Below the pieces are notes generated by a model that did no database searches, was not told where the DNA came from, and saw only the letters and a program-made list of their open reading frames with translations. DNA of 64,000 nt from Pyxidicoccus sp. MSG2 (lineage in GTDB: Bacteria > Myxococcota > Myxococcia > Myxococcales > Myxococcaceae), in contig NZ_JAPNKC010000001.1 of assembly GCF_026626705.1 (NCBI RefSeq), positions 4,774,001-4,838,000 of the forward strand, in the 5' to 3' direction. A program made the position numbers and the translations under genes. Of the stretch, positions 44,530 through 52,968 are shown one piece after another. Position 1 is the first letter of the stretch; the number at the start of each line of letters is the position of its first letter.

Positions 44530-45045
44530 CTACCACCAGATGGGCGCGCGCTGGGGAACGAAACGGGCGCAGTACCAGGAGGACAGCTCGTCCGAGGCCC
44601 GCTTCGTCAGGCCATGTCCGACGCGCAGCACGTCCAGGAAGCCATGCCACGAGACGACACGGCCGTGGAGCTCCTCGATGCCGCGATGGAGCGCCCTGCG
44701 GTCATTGAGGACGGCCGTCACGTCCCCGTGGTGAAAGGCGTAGGCGATGACCGAGTGCTCACCGAGTCCCTCGGTCGGCGGTGGAAGCTGAAGCTGGACG
44801 AGCGTCCGCGCCTCGGGACTCTGCGGTGTCAGCATCATGGGCGCGCCCGCGATGGCGCGCAGCATGTCATCGGCTTCCTTCACCAACCTGGGCGCGGCAC
44901 CGTTCAACCGGGCGTTGACCGTCAGCTCGTCCCAGACCGTGTCAGTGATGACGACGGGAAGCGGGCCCAGCCCTCCCAGGGTCCCCGCGTGACCCGCTCG
45001 CTGGATGTTGGCCAGGATGTCCGTATCCACCACGTACCGCATCAT
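44530..45045 (-). CDS. PIN-domain protein, likely toxin of a TA pair
   Basis: This 171-residue protein starts at one of two adjacent ATGs (45045 or 45042) behind GGAGGAG. The first 104 bases lie inside the 3' end of the upstream HTH-ImmA gene in another frame. PIN features are MRYVVDTDILANIQRAG with its first Asp, VVITDTVWDELTVNAR with an acidic residue on helix 3, and GLGEHSVIAYAFHHGDVTAVLNDRRALH with the late Glu/Asp set. The likely activity is Mg-dependent RNA cleavage. The pairing with an XRE-ImmA/IrrE protein matches a known toxin-antitoxin layout. The longer upstream frame has no independent ribosome site. Confidence 0.78.
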   Translation of the reverse strand: MMRYVVDTDILANIQRAGHAGTLGGLGPLPVVITDTVWDELTVNARLNGAAPRLVKEADDMLRAIAGAPMMLTPQSPEARTLVQLQLPPPTEGLGEHSVIAYAFHHGDVTAVLNDRRALHRGIEELHGRVVSWHGFLDVLRVGHGLTKRASDELSSWYCARFVPQRAPIWW

Positions 45046-46171
45046 GCAGAGAGCGCTCCTCCAGGGAGCCACCAAGCAACTCTCGTGCACGGCTTGCGGA
45101 GATGATGTCCCGGGAGTGGGCCTCCAGCGTCCTGCGCTCCAGGCCGTCGAAGCGGGACTCTTCCTCGAAGCCCGTGAGCGGTGCTTCATCCGGCGTGGTC
45201 AGCAGGGCTTCGACGGTCTCCGCGGAGCGGAAGTAACGGAGGTTGTAGAGGTGCCAGGCCATGGCCGGGAAGCTGAGACCGAAGCGAGTCCGGGCCCGGG
45301 TGACCAGCGCCTTCGCCTCCGAGAGACCGTATCCCACTGCCTTCGCAGGCCCCAGCTCCCGCCGCACCGCCTCCTCGGGTGCGAGCAGCATGGCCGCGAA
45401 GGCGTTGGCCCGCTTCTCTTCCGGCGGGTTCTCCATCCAGAAGCCCGAGGTCTCGAAGCGTCCCTCGTCCGTGGTGACGCCGCTGTCGGAGAGGTCGAGC
45501 AGTTGATGGGCCAATTCGTGCGCGAGGACGAAGCGGTACACGGGCTCGCGCTCGATGCGAGTGCTGATGACAATCAGGCGTGCTCGCCCGGAGCGGCAGC
45601 TCGCACCGAGCACCGAGGACTGCTCGAAGGGGTGCCGCAGAACGAGGATGTCGAAGCGGCCCTCCACCAGTCGCGCCAGTCCGCGCAGGGGCCCCTGGCG
45701 CTCGGGGAGCAGGGCACGCACCTGGAGCGCGCTCGCGTAACCGGCGCGGTGCGCGTTCCTCGTGGGCGCGGACTTCGGGTGGAAGCCTTCCGCGAGCCGT
45801 TCTACGCGCAGAAGATCTCCGAGCAACGAGAACGCCTGGGCCTTCTGGAGTCCCCTCGCGAGCGCCTCGCGGTCCTTGGAGGACAGGGAGGCGCCCACGG
45901 AGCGGCCCTTCAAGAGGACCCCGGGCTCGACTGGCGCCCTCTCCTGGGGAGCCGAGGTGTGCAGGAACGCCGTGGGCGCGACCCCGAGGGCACTCGCGAG
46001 CCGCGTGAGTGCCCCCGCGCCCAGCGCTCCCTGCCCCTGCTCGAAGCATTCGATGAGTCGAGCGGGAACTGCCGTGCGAGCAGCCAGGGCGTCGATATCG
46101 AGCCCCGACTCCCTCCTTCGCCGCGACAGCCGTCGTCCCAGCTCCTTCAGTGCCTCCACCTGACGCTCCAT
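44942..46171 (-). CDS. XRE-type HTH plus ImmA/IrrE metallopeptidase domain protein
   Basis: This 409-residue protein starts at ATG 46171 with GGGAGG ten bases upstream. ATG 46192 is possible. An N-terminal XRE-type HTH (LGRRLSRRRRESGLDIDALAARTAVPARLIECFEQG) is followed by a linker. The ImmA/IrrE (COG2856) domain has the zinc motif RFVLAHELAHQLLD (HELAH, intact) and EKRANAFAAMLLAPEEAVRRE. The C-terminal tail beyond about residue 370 is of low complexity and overlaps the PIN gene. Such proteins act as antitoxins or as protease-controlled repressors in TA and prophage switches. The order antitoxin-like first, PIN second, with overlap, supports a TA operon. Confidence 0.88.
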   Translation of the reverse strand: MERQVEALKELGRRLSRRRRESGLDIDALAARTAVPARLIECFEQGQGALGAGALTRLASALGVAPTAFLHTSAPQERAPVEPGVLLKGRSVGASLSSKDREALARGLQKAQAFSLLGDLLRVERLAEGFHPKSAPTRNAHRAGYASALQVRALLPERQGPLRGLARLVEGRFDILVLRHPFEQSSVLGASCRSGRARLIVISTRIEREPVYRFVLAHELAHQLLDLSDSGVTTDEGRFETSGFWMENPPEEKRANAFAAMLLAPEEAVRRELGPAKAVGYGLSEAKALVTRARTRFGLSFPAMAWHLYNLRYFRSAETVEALLTTPDEAPLTGFEEESRFDGLERRTLEAHSRDIISASRARELLGGSLEERSLHDAVRGGYGHPGQHPASGSRGDPGRAGPASRRHH

Positions 46172-46369
46172 GCCTCCACGCCCTCCCTTCATGTGCGGCG
46201 ACGTCCCCAGCCAACCCGCCTACCTGCCACGTACTGCTTCCACACGACAGTATAGGCAGCCCCTGACACGGCGGCTCTGACCTCCGAGGTCACTCTCATA
46301 CGAGCGCTTCCGCAAGGCGGGCTGACCCCACCCGAACCACCAGTCCCCTCCCCCAGATGGCCAGCCGGC

Positions 46370-46385
46370 CTACCCGAACGGGTAG
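46370..46385. promoter_or_regulatory. Palindrome CTACCCG-AA-CGGGTAG upstream of the HtrA pair
   Basis: A 7-base perfect inverted repeat with a 2-base centre lies 75 bases before the first protease ATG and about 200 bases from the divergent HTH-ImmA start. It is a candidate operator for either gene. Confidence 0.4.
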
Positions 46386-46459
46386 CTCCGCCCCCTGCCC
46401 GGTCCGCCGATGTGGCGCCTTTTCGAGGTCTTTACCTTCAGCCTCGAAAGGAATCCGTC

Positions 46460-47356
46460 ATGTCCACCGACCTCCAGTCCCTCTCGCAGTCCCTCGCCTC
46501 CGTCGTCGAGCGCGTCGCCCCCAGCATCGTCCGCGTCGAGGCGCGCCGCCGTCGCGGGGCCTCGGGCATCGTCTGGGGCACCGAGGGCCACATCGTCACC
46601 ACCAGCCACGCCGTCGAGCACGAGGGCCACATCCAGATTGGCCTCGCTGACGGCAGCACCGTCTCCGCCGAGCTCATCGGCCGCGACGCCAGCACCGACC
46701 TCGCCCTCCTCAAGGCCGACGCCTCCAGCCTCACCCCACTCCCCCCGGCACCGCTCGACGAGGTGAAGGTCGGCCACCTCGTCGTCACCGTGGCCCGTCC
46801 GGGCCGCACCGCGCGCGCCACGCTCGGCATGGTCAGCACCCACGGCGAGGGCTGGCGCACCCACGCCGGTGGCCGCGTGGACCGCTACCTCGAAACCGAC
46901 GCGGACCTCCCGCCCGGCTTCTCCGGCGGCGCGCTGGTGGACACGCAGGGCCGTCTCGTGGGCCTGCTCACCGCGGCCTTCTCGCGCACGGCCGCCGTCG
47001 TCATCCCCGGTGACACGCTCACCCGCGTGACGGCCGCGCTGAAGGAGCACGGGGGTGTGCGCCGGGGCTACCTCGGCGTGGGCGCGTACCCCGTGCGCAT
47101 TCCGCAGCACCTGGTGGAGCGCGCCGGCAGCGAGGCGGGCCTCGTCTTCCTCTCCGTGGACCCGGACGGCCCCGCGCAGAAGGCGGGCCTGCTGCTCGGC
47201 GACGTGCTGGTGAGCCTGGGTGGCCAGTCGCTGCACCGCGTGGAGGACCTGCTCGGCTACCTGGGCGACGAGAAGGTGGGCACCACCGTCCAGGCCCGCG
47301 TGCTGCGAGCCGGCGAACTGCGCGAGGTGCCCATCACCGTGGGCAAGCGCTCCTGA
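46460..47356 (+). CDS. HtrA-like trypsin-fold protease with PDZ, no signal peptide (variant GFSGG)
   Basis: This 298-residue protein has AAAGGA before its ATG. The catalytic triad is His50 (VTTSHAVE), Asp80 (STDLALLKAD) and Ser in PPGFSGGALVD, where the usual GNSGG is GFSGG. A C-terminal PDZ domain (RRGYLGVGAYPV, LVFLSVDPDGPAQKAGLLLGDVLVSL) is complete. There is no export signal, so it is probably cytoplasmic. That is unusual, because DegP/HtrA proteins are normally periplasmic. The second copy follows after 21 bases, so they form a pair. Confidence 0.88.
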   Translation: MSTDLQSLSQSLASVVERVAPSIVRVEARRRRGASGIVWGTEGHIVTTSHAVEHEGHIQIGLADGSTVSAELIGRDASTDLALLKADASSLTPLPPAPLDEVKVGHLVVTVARPGRTARATLGMVSTHGEGWRTHAGGRVDRYLETDADLPPGFSGGALVDTQGRLVGLLTAAFSRTAAVVIPGDTLTRVTAALKEHGGVRRGYLGVGAYPVRIPQHLVERAGSEAGLVFLSVDPDGPAQKAGLLLGDVLVSLGGQSLHRVEDLLGYLGDEKVGTTVQARVLRAGELREVPITVGKRS

Positions 47357-47377
47357 CGTGAAGGAAGGGACGACACG

Positions 47378-48295
<918 letters not shown>

Positions 48296-48458
48296 GCGAA
48301 GGAACAGTGGCTCCGGTCCAGGGCGGGCAGGACGTCAGGATGACACGTGCTCGGTCGACGGCACTGTCACTCTGGCGGACTCCGTCGACAGTCCTGGAGA
48401 GCGCCGCACCGGAGCATGAGGGGCACGGGGCTTGAATGAGCGGTGATGACCCACCGCA

Positions 48459-48875
48459 ATGCCCAGACGCTCGTTGAGCCACGCCCTCCAAGAAGCCGCC
48501 AAGGCGCTTCTCTTCATCGCCCTCGTCATCCTGGGGCTGCTGCTGCTATCGACTCCCATCGCCCATTGGGTGATGGAGGGGTGCTCGAGGCAGGACCGTG
48601 CCCGTCTGGACCTCCTCAACCTCGAGAAGGCCTTCGAGCTCTACGTTCAGCGGACAGGCCGACTCCCGAGCAGGGAAGAAGGGCTGCAGGCCCTCGTCGA
48701 AGCGGGCGTCCTGGAGAAGCTTCCGGTGGACCCGTGGGGCAATCCCTATGCGTTCTCCATCGCAGAGGACGGACACGCCGAGGTGTCGACCCTCGGCGTC
48801 GACGGAGTAACCGGGGGAGACGGAAGCGACGAGGACCTCGTGCGCCGCTTCCGGCTCTCCGTGCCCACACGCTGA
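48459..48875 (+). CDS. GspG C-terminal-domain protein without prepilin leader
   Basis: This 138-residue protein has one membrane helix (AAKALLFIALVILGLLLL) near the N-terminus. It is followed by LDLLNLEKAFELYVQRTGRLPSREEGLQALVEAGVLEKLPVDPWGNPYAFS, the type II secretion major pseudopilin (T2SSG) pattern. It ends in an acidic GGDGSDED loop that could bind Ca, as in GspG. The prepilin peptidase site (G-F-x-x-x-E) is missing, so it cannot be processed like a normal pseudopilin. It stands alone, without gsp genes. Confidence 0.82.
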   Translation: MPRRSLSHALQEAAKALLFIALVILGLLLLSTPIAHWVMEGCSRQDRARLDLLNLEKAFELYVQRTGRLPSREEGLQALVEAGVLEKLPVDPWGNPYAFSIAEDGHAEVSTLGVDGVTGGDGSDEDLVRRFRLSVPTR

Positions 48876-48882
48876 GCCCGCG

Positions 48883-49737
48883 TCACTTGAACGCGGCCGC
48901 GTGCCTCCGTGCCCAGTCGGCGAACGTCCCCGGCTTGCGGCCCGTCACCTTCTGCACGGAGTCCGTCACCGTGGCCGTCCTGCCCACCTTCATCGCCGCG
49001 AGTAAATCCAGCAGCGCGTCCACGTAGGCGGCCGGCATGCCTGTGCCCACCATGGCCTGCTTCGCGGCGTCGGGCGGCACGTCCACGAACTTCACCTCGC
49101 GCCCGAGCGCCTTCGTCAACACCGCCGCCTGCTCCGCGCCGGACAGGGCCTCGGGTCCGGTCAGCGGGTACGCCTTGCCCTCGTGGCCCGGCTCGGTGAG
49201 CGCCTTCACCGCCACCGCGCCGACGTCCGCTGGGTCGATGACCGACGTCTTCCCCTCGCCCGTGGGCTGGTAGAAGGCCCCCTGTCCTTTGATGCTGCCG
49301 ATGTTGCCGAGCATGTTGCTCATGAAGTTGACGGGCCGCAGGAACGTCCACGCCAGACCGGACGCCTCCAGCTGCTTCTCCACGGGACGGTGCCAGCGGG
49401 CGAAGGTAATCGCCTCCTCCTGCGCGCCGAGCAACGACAGCTTCACCACGTGCTTCACGCCCGCTTTCTTCGCGGCGTCGATCGCCTTCGCCTCCAGCGC
49501 CTGCCCATCCACGCCAGACCCGACGAGGAACAACTTCTCCACACCCCGCATCGCACGCTCCAGCGAGGCGGCGTCGCCGAGGTCCCCCTTCACGATGTCC
49601 GCCTTGCCCTCGAACTCGCGGGCCTTCGCCGGGTCTCTCACCAGGAGTCGGGGCCGGATGCCCGCCGCGATGAGCTGCCGCGCCACTTCGCCGCCGATGG
49701 TGCCCGTGGAGCCGGTCACCAGAATCGTGCCTGCCAT
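48883..49737 (-). CDS. NmrA-like NAD(P)-binding oxidoreductase (atypical SDR)
   Basis: This 284-residue protein starts at ATG 49737 behind GAGGAGG. The nucleotide-binding motif is TILVTGSTGTIGGEVARQL. KADIVKGDLGDAASLERAM and VKHVVKLSLLGAQ follow the NmrA/HSCARG pattern. FLRPVNFMSNML and the C-terminal GRKPGTFADWARRHAAAF close it. The YxxxK catalytic pair is absent, as in NmrA-like members, so it may be a redox sensor or a quinone/NADPH reductase. The frame extends 60 bases further without a site. Confidence 0.9.
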   Translation of the reverse strand: MAGTILVTGSTGTIGGEVARQLIAAGIRPRLLVRDPAKAREFEGKADIVKGDLGDAASLERAMRGVEKLFLVGSGVDGQALEAKAIDAAKKAGVKHVVKLSLLGAQEEAITFARWHRPVEKQLEASGLAWTFLRPVNFMSNMLGNIGSIKGQGAFYQPTGEGKTSVIDPADVGAVAVKALTEPGHEGKAYPLTGPEALSGAEQAAVLTKALGREVKFVDVPPDAAKQAMVGTGMPAAYVDALLDLLAAMKVGRTATVTDSVQKVTGRKPGTFADWARRHAAAFK

Positions 49738-49827
49738 GCCTGCCTCCTCGTGAGGGATGAACGCGCCCACCAGAAGGCAGCCCCGGCCCCGTGACAATGT
49801 CCCGGGGTGCCGGGTGTCCGTAACTGG

Positions 49828-50124
49828 TTACGTGCGCGCCTCGTGCTCGTGCGGGGGCCGGCTCTCCAGGAAGAGCTCGTCCACGAAGCACCACAGCCAG
49901 TCCTCTCCCGGCTGGAAGGACTGGATGACGGGGTGCTTCGTCTGGTGGAAGTGCTTCGTCGCGTGCTTGTTCCTGGAGTCGTCACAGCAGCCGATGTGGC
50001 CGCAGGACAGGCAGCGACGCAGGTGCACCCAGTCGTCGCCCATCTTCAGGCACTCCTCGCAGCCCTGCGGCGTCCGGGGCTCCGGGTCTCCCGCCGCTTC
50101 CACGTGGTCGCACGTCTCCGCCAT
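49828..50124 (-). CDS. UBP-type zinc finger protein
   Basis: This 98-residue protein starts at ATG 50124 behind GGAGGTGG. The zinc ligands are in CDHVEAAG, CEECLKMGDDWVHLRRCLSCGHIGCCDDS and KHATKHFHQTKHPV, the Cys/His set of the UBP (BUZ) zinc finger. FQPGEDWLWCFVDELF completes the fold. In eukaryotes it binds the free ubiquitin C-terminus. The bacterial role is unknown. It is divergent from the MFS gene across 158 bases. Confidence 0.9.
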   Translation of the reverse strand: MAETCDHVEAAGDPEPRTPQGCEECLKMGDDWVHLRRCLSCGHIGCCDDSRNKHATKHFHQTKHPVIQSFQPGEDWLWCFVDELFLESRPPHEHEART

Positions 50125-50282
50125 GGTCCACCTCCGTCTCCACACCGTACGCACGCCGGGAGCGCGCCACATCCCCAGCGCCCGGGCAGTCGTGCGCGTG
50201 CCCCCGTGCATGCCCTGAATCCCACCGCGCCGGTGACTCCAGGCATGGCGTGTCCGTGGCCCCGTCTCCACGCTAGAGCCAT

Positions 50283-51767
50283 ATGGCCCCCGACACTCCG
50301 GCTCCTCCCTCCTCCGTGGCCTATGCGAGCAAGCAGGGCCGCGGCGTGCTGCTCGCCAGTGTGCTCGGCAGCGGCATGGCCTTCCTCGATGGCACCGCCG
50401 TCAACGTGGCCCTGCCGGCCATCGGCCGCGAATTGGGAGGGGGCATGTCGGGCCTCCAGTGGGCGGTGGACGCATACCTGCTCACGCTCGGCGCGTGGGT
50501 GCTCACGGGAGGCGCGCTGGGGGATGCGTGGGGGCAGCGCCGCGTCTTCCTCGTGGGCCTGGTGGCGTTCGCCGCGATGTCGGTGCTCTGCGGCCTGGCG
50601 CCGGGAGTCTGGACGCTCGCGCTGTTCCGCGCCGCGCAGGGGGTGGGGGCCGCGCTGCTCGTGCCCGCGAGCCTCGCGCTGCTGCGCACCTCCTTCGCGG
50701 AGGCGGACCGCCAGCGCGCCGTGTCCGCCTGGGCGGGGCTGTCCGGCGTCACCACGGCGGTGGGACCGCTGCTCGGCGGCTGGCTGGTGGATGCGGGCTC
50801 GTGGCGCATGGTCTTCTTCCTCAACGTGCCCGTGGGGGCGCTCGCCGTCTGGGTGGCGCTGCGCCACGTGCCGAACGACGCGCCGACGGGGGATGCGCAC
50901 CGGCTGGACTTCGCCGGTTCGACCACGGCGGCGCTCGGCCTGGGCGGCGTCATCTACGCCCTCATCGAGGGCCCGGCCCATGGTTGGAATGCGCCCGCCA
51001 TCCTCGCGGCCGTGGGCGGCACCGCGCTGCTGGTCGCCTTCGTCTTCGTGGAGGCACGGCAGCGTCATCCGATGCTGCCGCTCACCCTCTTCCACTCGCG
51101 GACGTTTTCCGGAGCGAACCTCACCACGCTCGCGGTGTACTTCGCGCTGGGCGGCGCCATCTTCCTGGTGGTGCTCGCGCTACAGCAGCAACTCGGGTAC
51201 TCGGCGCTCGCGGCCGGGGCAGCGCTGCTGCCGATTACGCTGCTGATGCTCGCGCTGTCGCCCGTGGTGGGCCGGCTCGCGGGCCGCATCGGCGCGCGTC
51301 CGTTGATGACGGTGGGGCCGGTGCTGGCGGGCGTGGGACTGGCGCTCCTCACGCTCATGCGGCAGGGAGGAAGCTACGTGAGCACAGTGCTTCCCGGAGT
51401 CATCGTGCTGGGGCTGGGGCTGGCCATCACCGTGGGCCCGCTCACCGCCGTGGTGCTCGGCGCGGTGGAGGACCGCTACGCGGGCATCGCCTCCGGAGTG
51501 AACAACGCAGTGGCGCGCATCGCCGGCCTGCTCGCGGTGGCGCTGCTGCCGCTGCTGGGCGGGCTGAGCGGGAGCATCGGCACGGACTTCCTCGAAGGCA
51601 CCCGGCGCGCGCTCTGGGTGTCCGCGGGGCTGTGCTTCGTGGGTGCCCTGTGCGCGCTCCTCACGATTCCCCGCGAGGCCGGCCGCGCGGAGAAGGGGCC
51701 CACGACGGCGCCGCCCTCACGAGGGCAGCACCGGCGGGAAGTGCCACCCCGGGAACAGCACGCCTAG
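50283..51767 (+). CDS. MFS drug exporter, DHA2 (EmrB/QacA) family
   Basis: This 494-residue protein has about 14 membrane helices. The N-terminus has SVLGSGMAFLDGTAVNVALPAIGRELGG (motif D1-like) and DAYLLTLGAWVLTGGALGDAWGQRRVFLVGL (motif A). AWAGLSGVTTAVGPLLGGWLVD is motif C of antiporters. These mark the 14-helix DHA2 group. It probably exports a toxic small molecule using proton motive force. The C-terminal tail is basic. Ten bases separate it from the convergent GNAT gene. Confidence 0.93.
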   Translation: MAPDTPAPPSSVAYASKQGRGVLLASVLGSGMAFLDGTAVNVALPAIGRELGGGMSGLQWAVDAYLLTLGAWVLTGGALGDAWGQRRVFLVGLVAFAAMSVLCGLAPGVWTLALFRAAQGVGAALLVPASLALLRTSFAEADRQRAVSAWAGLSGVTTAVGPLLGGWLVDAGSWRMVFFLNVPVGALAVWVALRHVPNDAPTGDAHRLDFAGSTTAALGLGGVIYALIEGPAHGWNAPAILAAVGGTALLVAFVFVEARQRHPMLPLTLFHSRTFSGANLTTLAVYFALGGAIFLVVLALQQQLGYSALAAGAALLPITLLMLALSPVVGRLAGRIGARPLMTVGPVLAGVGLALLTLMRQGGSYVSTVLPGVIVLGLGLAITVGPLTAVVLGAVEDRYAGIASGVNNAVARIAGLLAVALLPLLGGLSGSIGTDFLEGTRRALWVSAGLCFVGALCALLTIPREAGRAEKGPTTAPPSRGQHRREVPPREQHA

Positions 51768-51776
51768 CAACCCGGG

Positions 51777-52250
51777 CTACGACTCCCCGGGCTTCCACTC
51801 GAGGGCCATCGGGTTGGGCGCGAAGCCGAGCTTGTCGTACAGCGGCCGGCCGTCCTCCGAGGCATGAAGCCACAGCCGTCCCATGCCCGCCTCGCGCGCG
51901 AAGGCCATCAACTCCTTCATCAGCGCGCGCGACAGGCCCCGGCCCCGCCACGCGGGCGCGGTGTACATGTTGAGGATGTACCCCTCCAGCCCGCTCAGGT
52001 GGTTCGCCGCCGGAGGCCGCTCGAAGGGGGACAGCCCGCTGCACGCCACGGCCTCGCCTTCCACGGAGGCGAGCCACACGTGGAACCGCCCCTCGGGCAG
52101 CGCCGTCCGCAGGTAGCGCCGGGTGGCCGCTTCCCACGCCGCGGCGTTCGCCTCCGTCAAACCGCCGAAGATGCTCATCAACTCGCGCCGCAGCCGGATG
52201 ACGTCCTCGATATCGGCCGCGCCCGCCTTGCGGATGCTCCACGTACTCAT
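51777..52250 (-). CDS. GNAT family N-acetyltransferase
   Basis: This 157-residue protein starts at ATG 52250 after GGAGGGAC. The acetyl-CoA site is ILNMYTAPAWRGRGLSRALMKELMAFAREAG (the R-G-x-G pattern), followed by LWLHASEDGRPLYDKLGFAPNPMALEW at the C-terminus. WSIRKAGAADIEDVIRLRREL opens the fold. It is a single small GNAT domain with unknown substrate. Upstream frame extension has no site. Confidence 0.92.
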   Translation of the reverse strand: MSTWSIRKAGAADIEDVIRLRRELMSIFGGLTEANAAAWEAATRRYLRTALPEGRFHVWLASVEGEAVACSGLSPFERPPAANHLSGLEGYILNMYTAPAWRGRGLSRALMKELMAFAREAGMGRLWLHASEDGRPLYDKLGFAPNPMALEWKPGES

Positions 52251-52334
52251 GCGTCCCTCCACCGCGAAAAGCAGAAGGCCCCCGTCCACTCGGGAACGAG
52301 GGCCTCCGGGCATCATCCCACGAGGGGATGCAAC

Positions 52335-52919
52335 CTAGCTGCTCTTGTACTTCACGGAGCAGCCGTACGGCGTGCTGGTGCCGGTGGGCACCGGCTTGCC
52401 ACCGAGCAGCGCATCCACCGCCGCCTTCACGTGGTTGACCTTCTTGTCATTCTTGCCGCGCGGGTCATCGTCGATGGCGCCCGCGTAACGAACGACGCCC
52501 TGCTCGTCGATGACGTACATGTGCGGCGTCGTCTTCGCGCCGAAGGACTTGCCCACCGTGCCGCTGGCGTCCTGGAGCACCGGGTAGCTGAAGCCCTCCG
52601 TCTTCTTCCAGGCCGCGGACTTGTCCGGCGTGTTGTGCGCCGTGGAGTCCACCGCCAGCCACACCACCTTCTTCGCGTCGAAGCCCTTCAGCGTGTTGGC
52701 CATGGTGTCGGCCGAGTAGTGCCGCTGCACGAAGGGGCACTCGGGGTTGGTCCACTCGAGCACCACCACCTTGCCCTTGTACTGCGCCAGCGAGTGCTCC
52801 TTGCCCGTCTCGTCCTTCAGCGTGAAGGCCGGGGCGGCCTTGCCCACTTCGGCGTCAGCGAACGCGGGGGCGCCCAGGAACAGCGCGCCGAGCGAGAGTG
52901 CGGTGAAGACCTGCTTCAT
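52335..52919 (-). CDS. Exported redoxin (AhpC/TSA-type thioredoxin-fold protein)
   Basis: This 194-residue protein starts at ATG 52919 behind AGGAGGAAC. The signal peptide is QVFTALSLGALFLGAPAFA, cut before DAEVG. The fold is AhpC/TSA: KAAPAFTLKDETGKEHSLAQYKGKVVVLEWTNPECPFVQRHY with a single Cys in ECPF, AKTTPHMYVIDEQGVVRYAG, and a conserved C-terminal TPYGCSVKY Cys. With no CxxC, it probably works as a peroxidatic thiol or is reduced by DsbD. It is 49 bases downstream of dsbD on the same strand, which supports a shared periplasmic thiol pathway. Confidence 0.9.
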   Translation of the reverse strand: MKQVFTALSLGALFLGAPAFADAEVGKAAPAFTLKDETGKEHSLAQYKGKVVVLEWTNPECPFVQRHYSADTMANTLKGFDAKKVVWLAVDSTAHNTPDKSAAWKKTEGFSYPVLQDASGTVGKSFGAKTTPHMYVIDEQGVVRYAGAIDDDPRGKNDKKVNHVKAAVDALLGGKPVPTGTSTPYGCSVKYKSS

Positions 52920-52968
52920 GGCGTTCCTCCTCTGCATGGGACAGCGGAATACCAACGACAGCCACACT

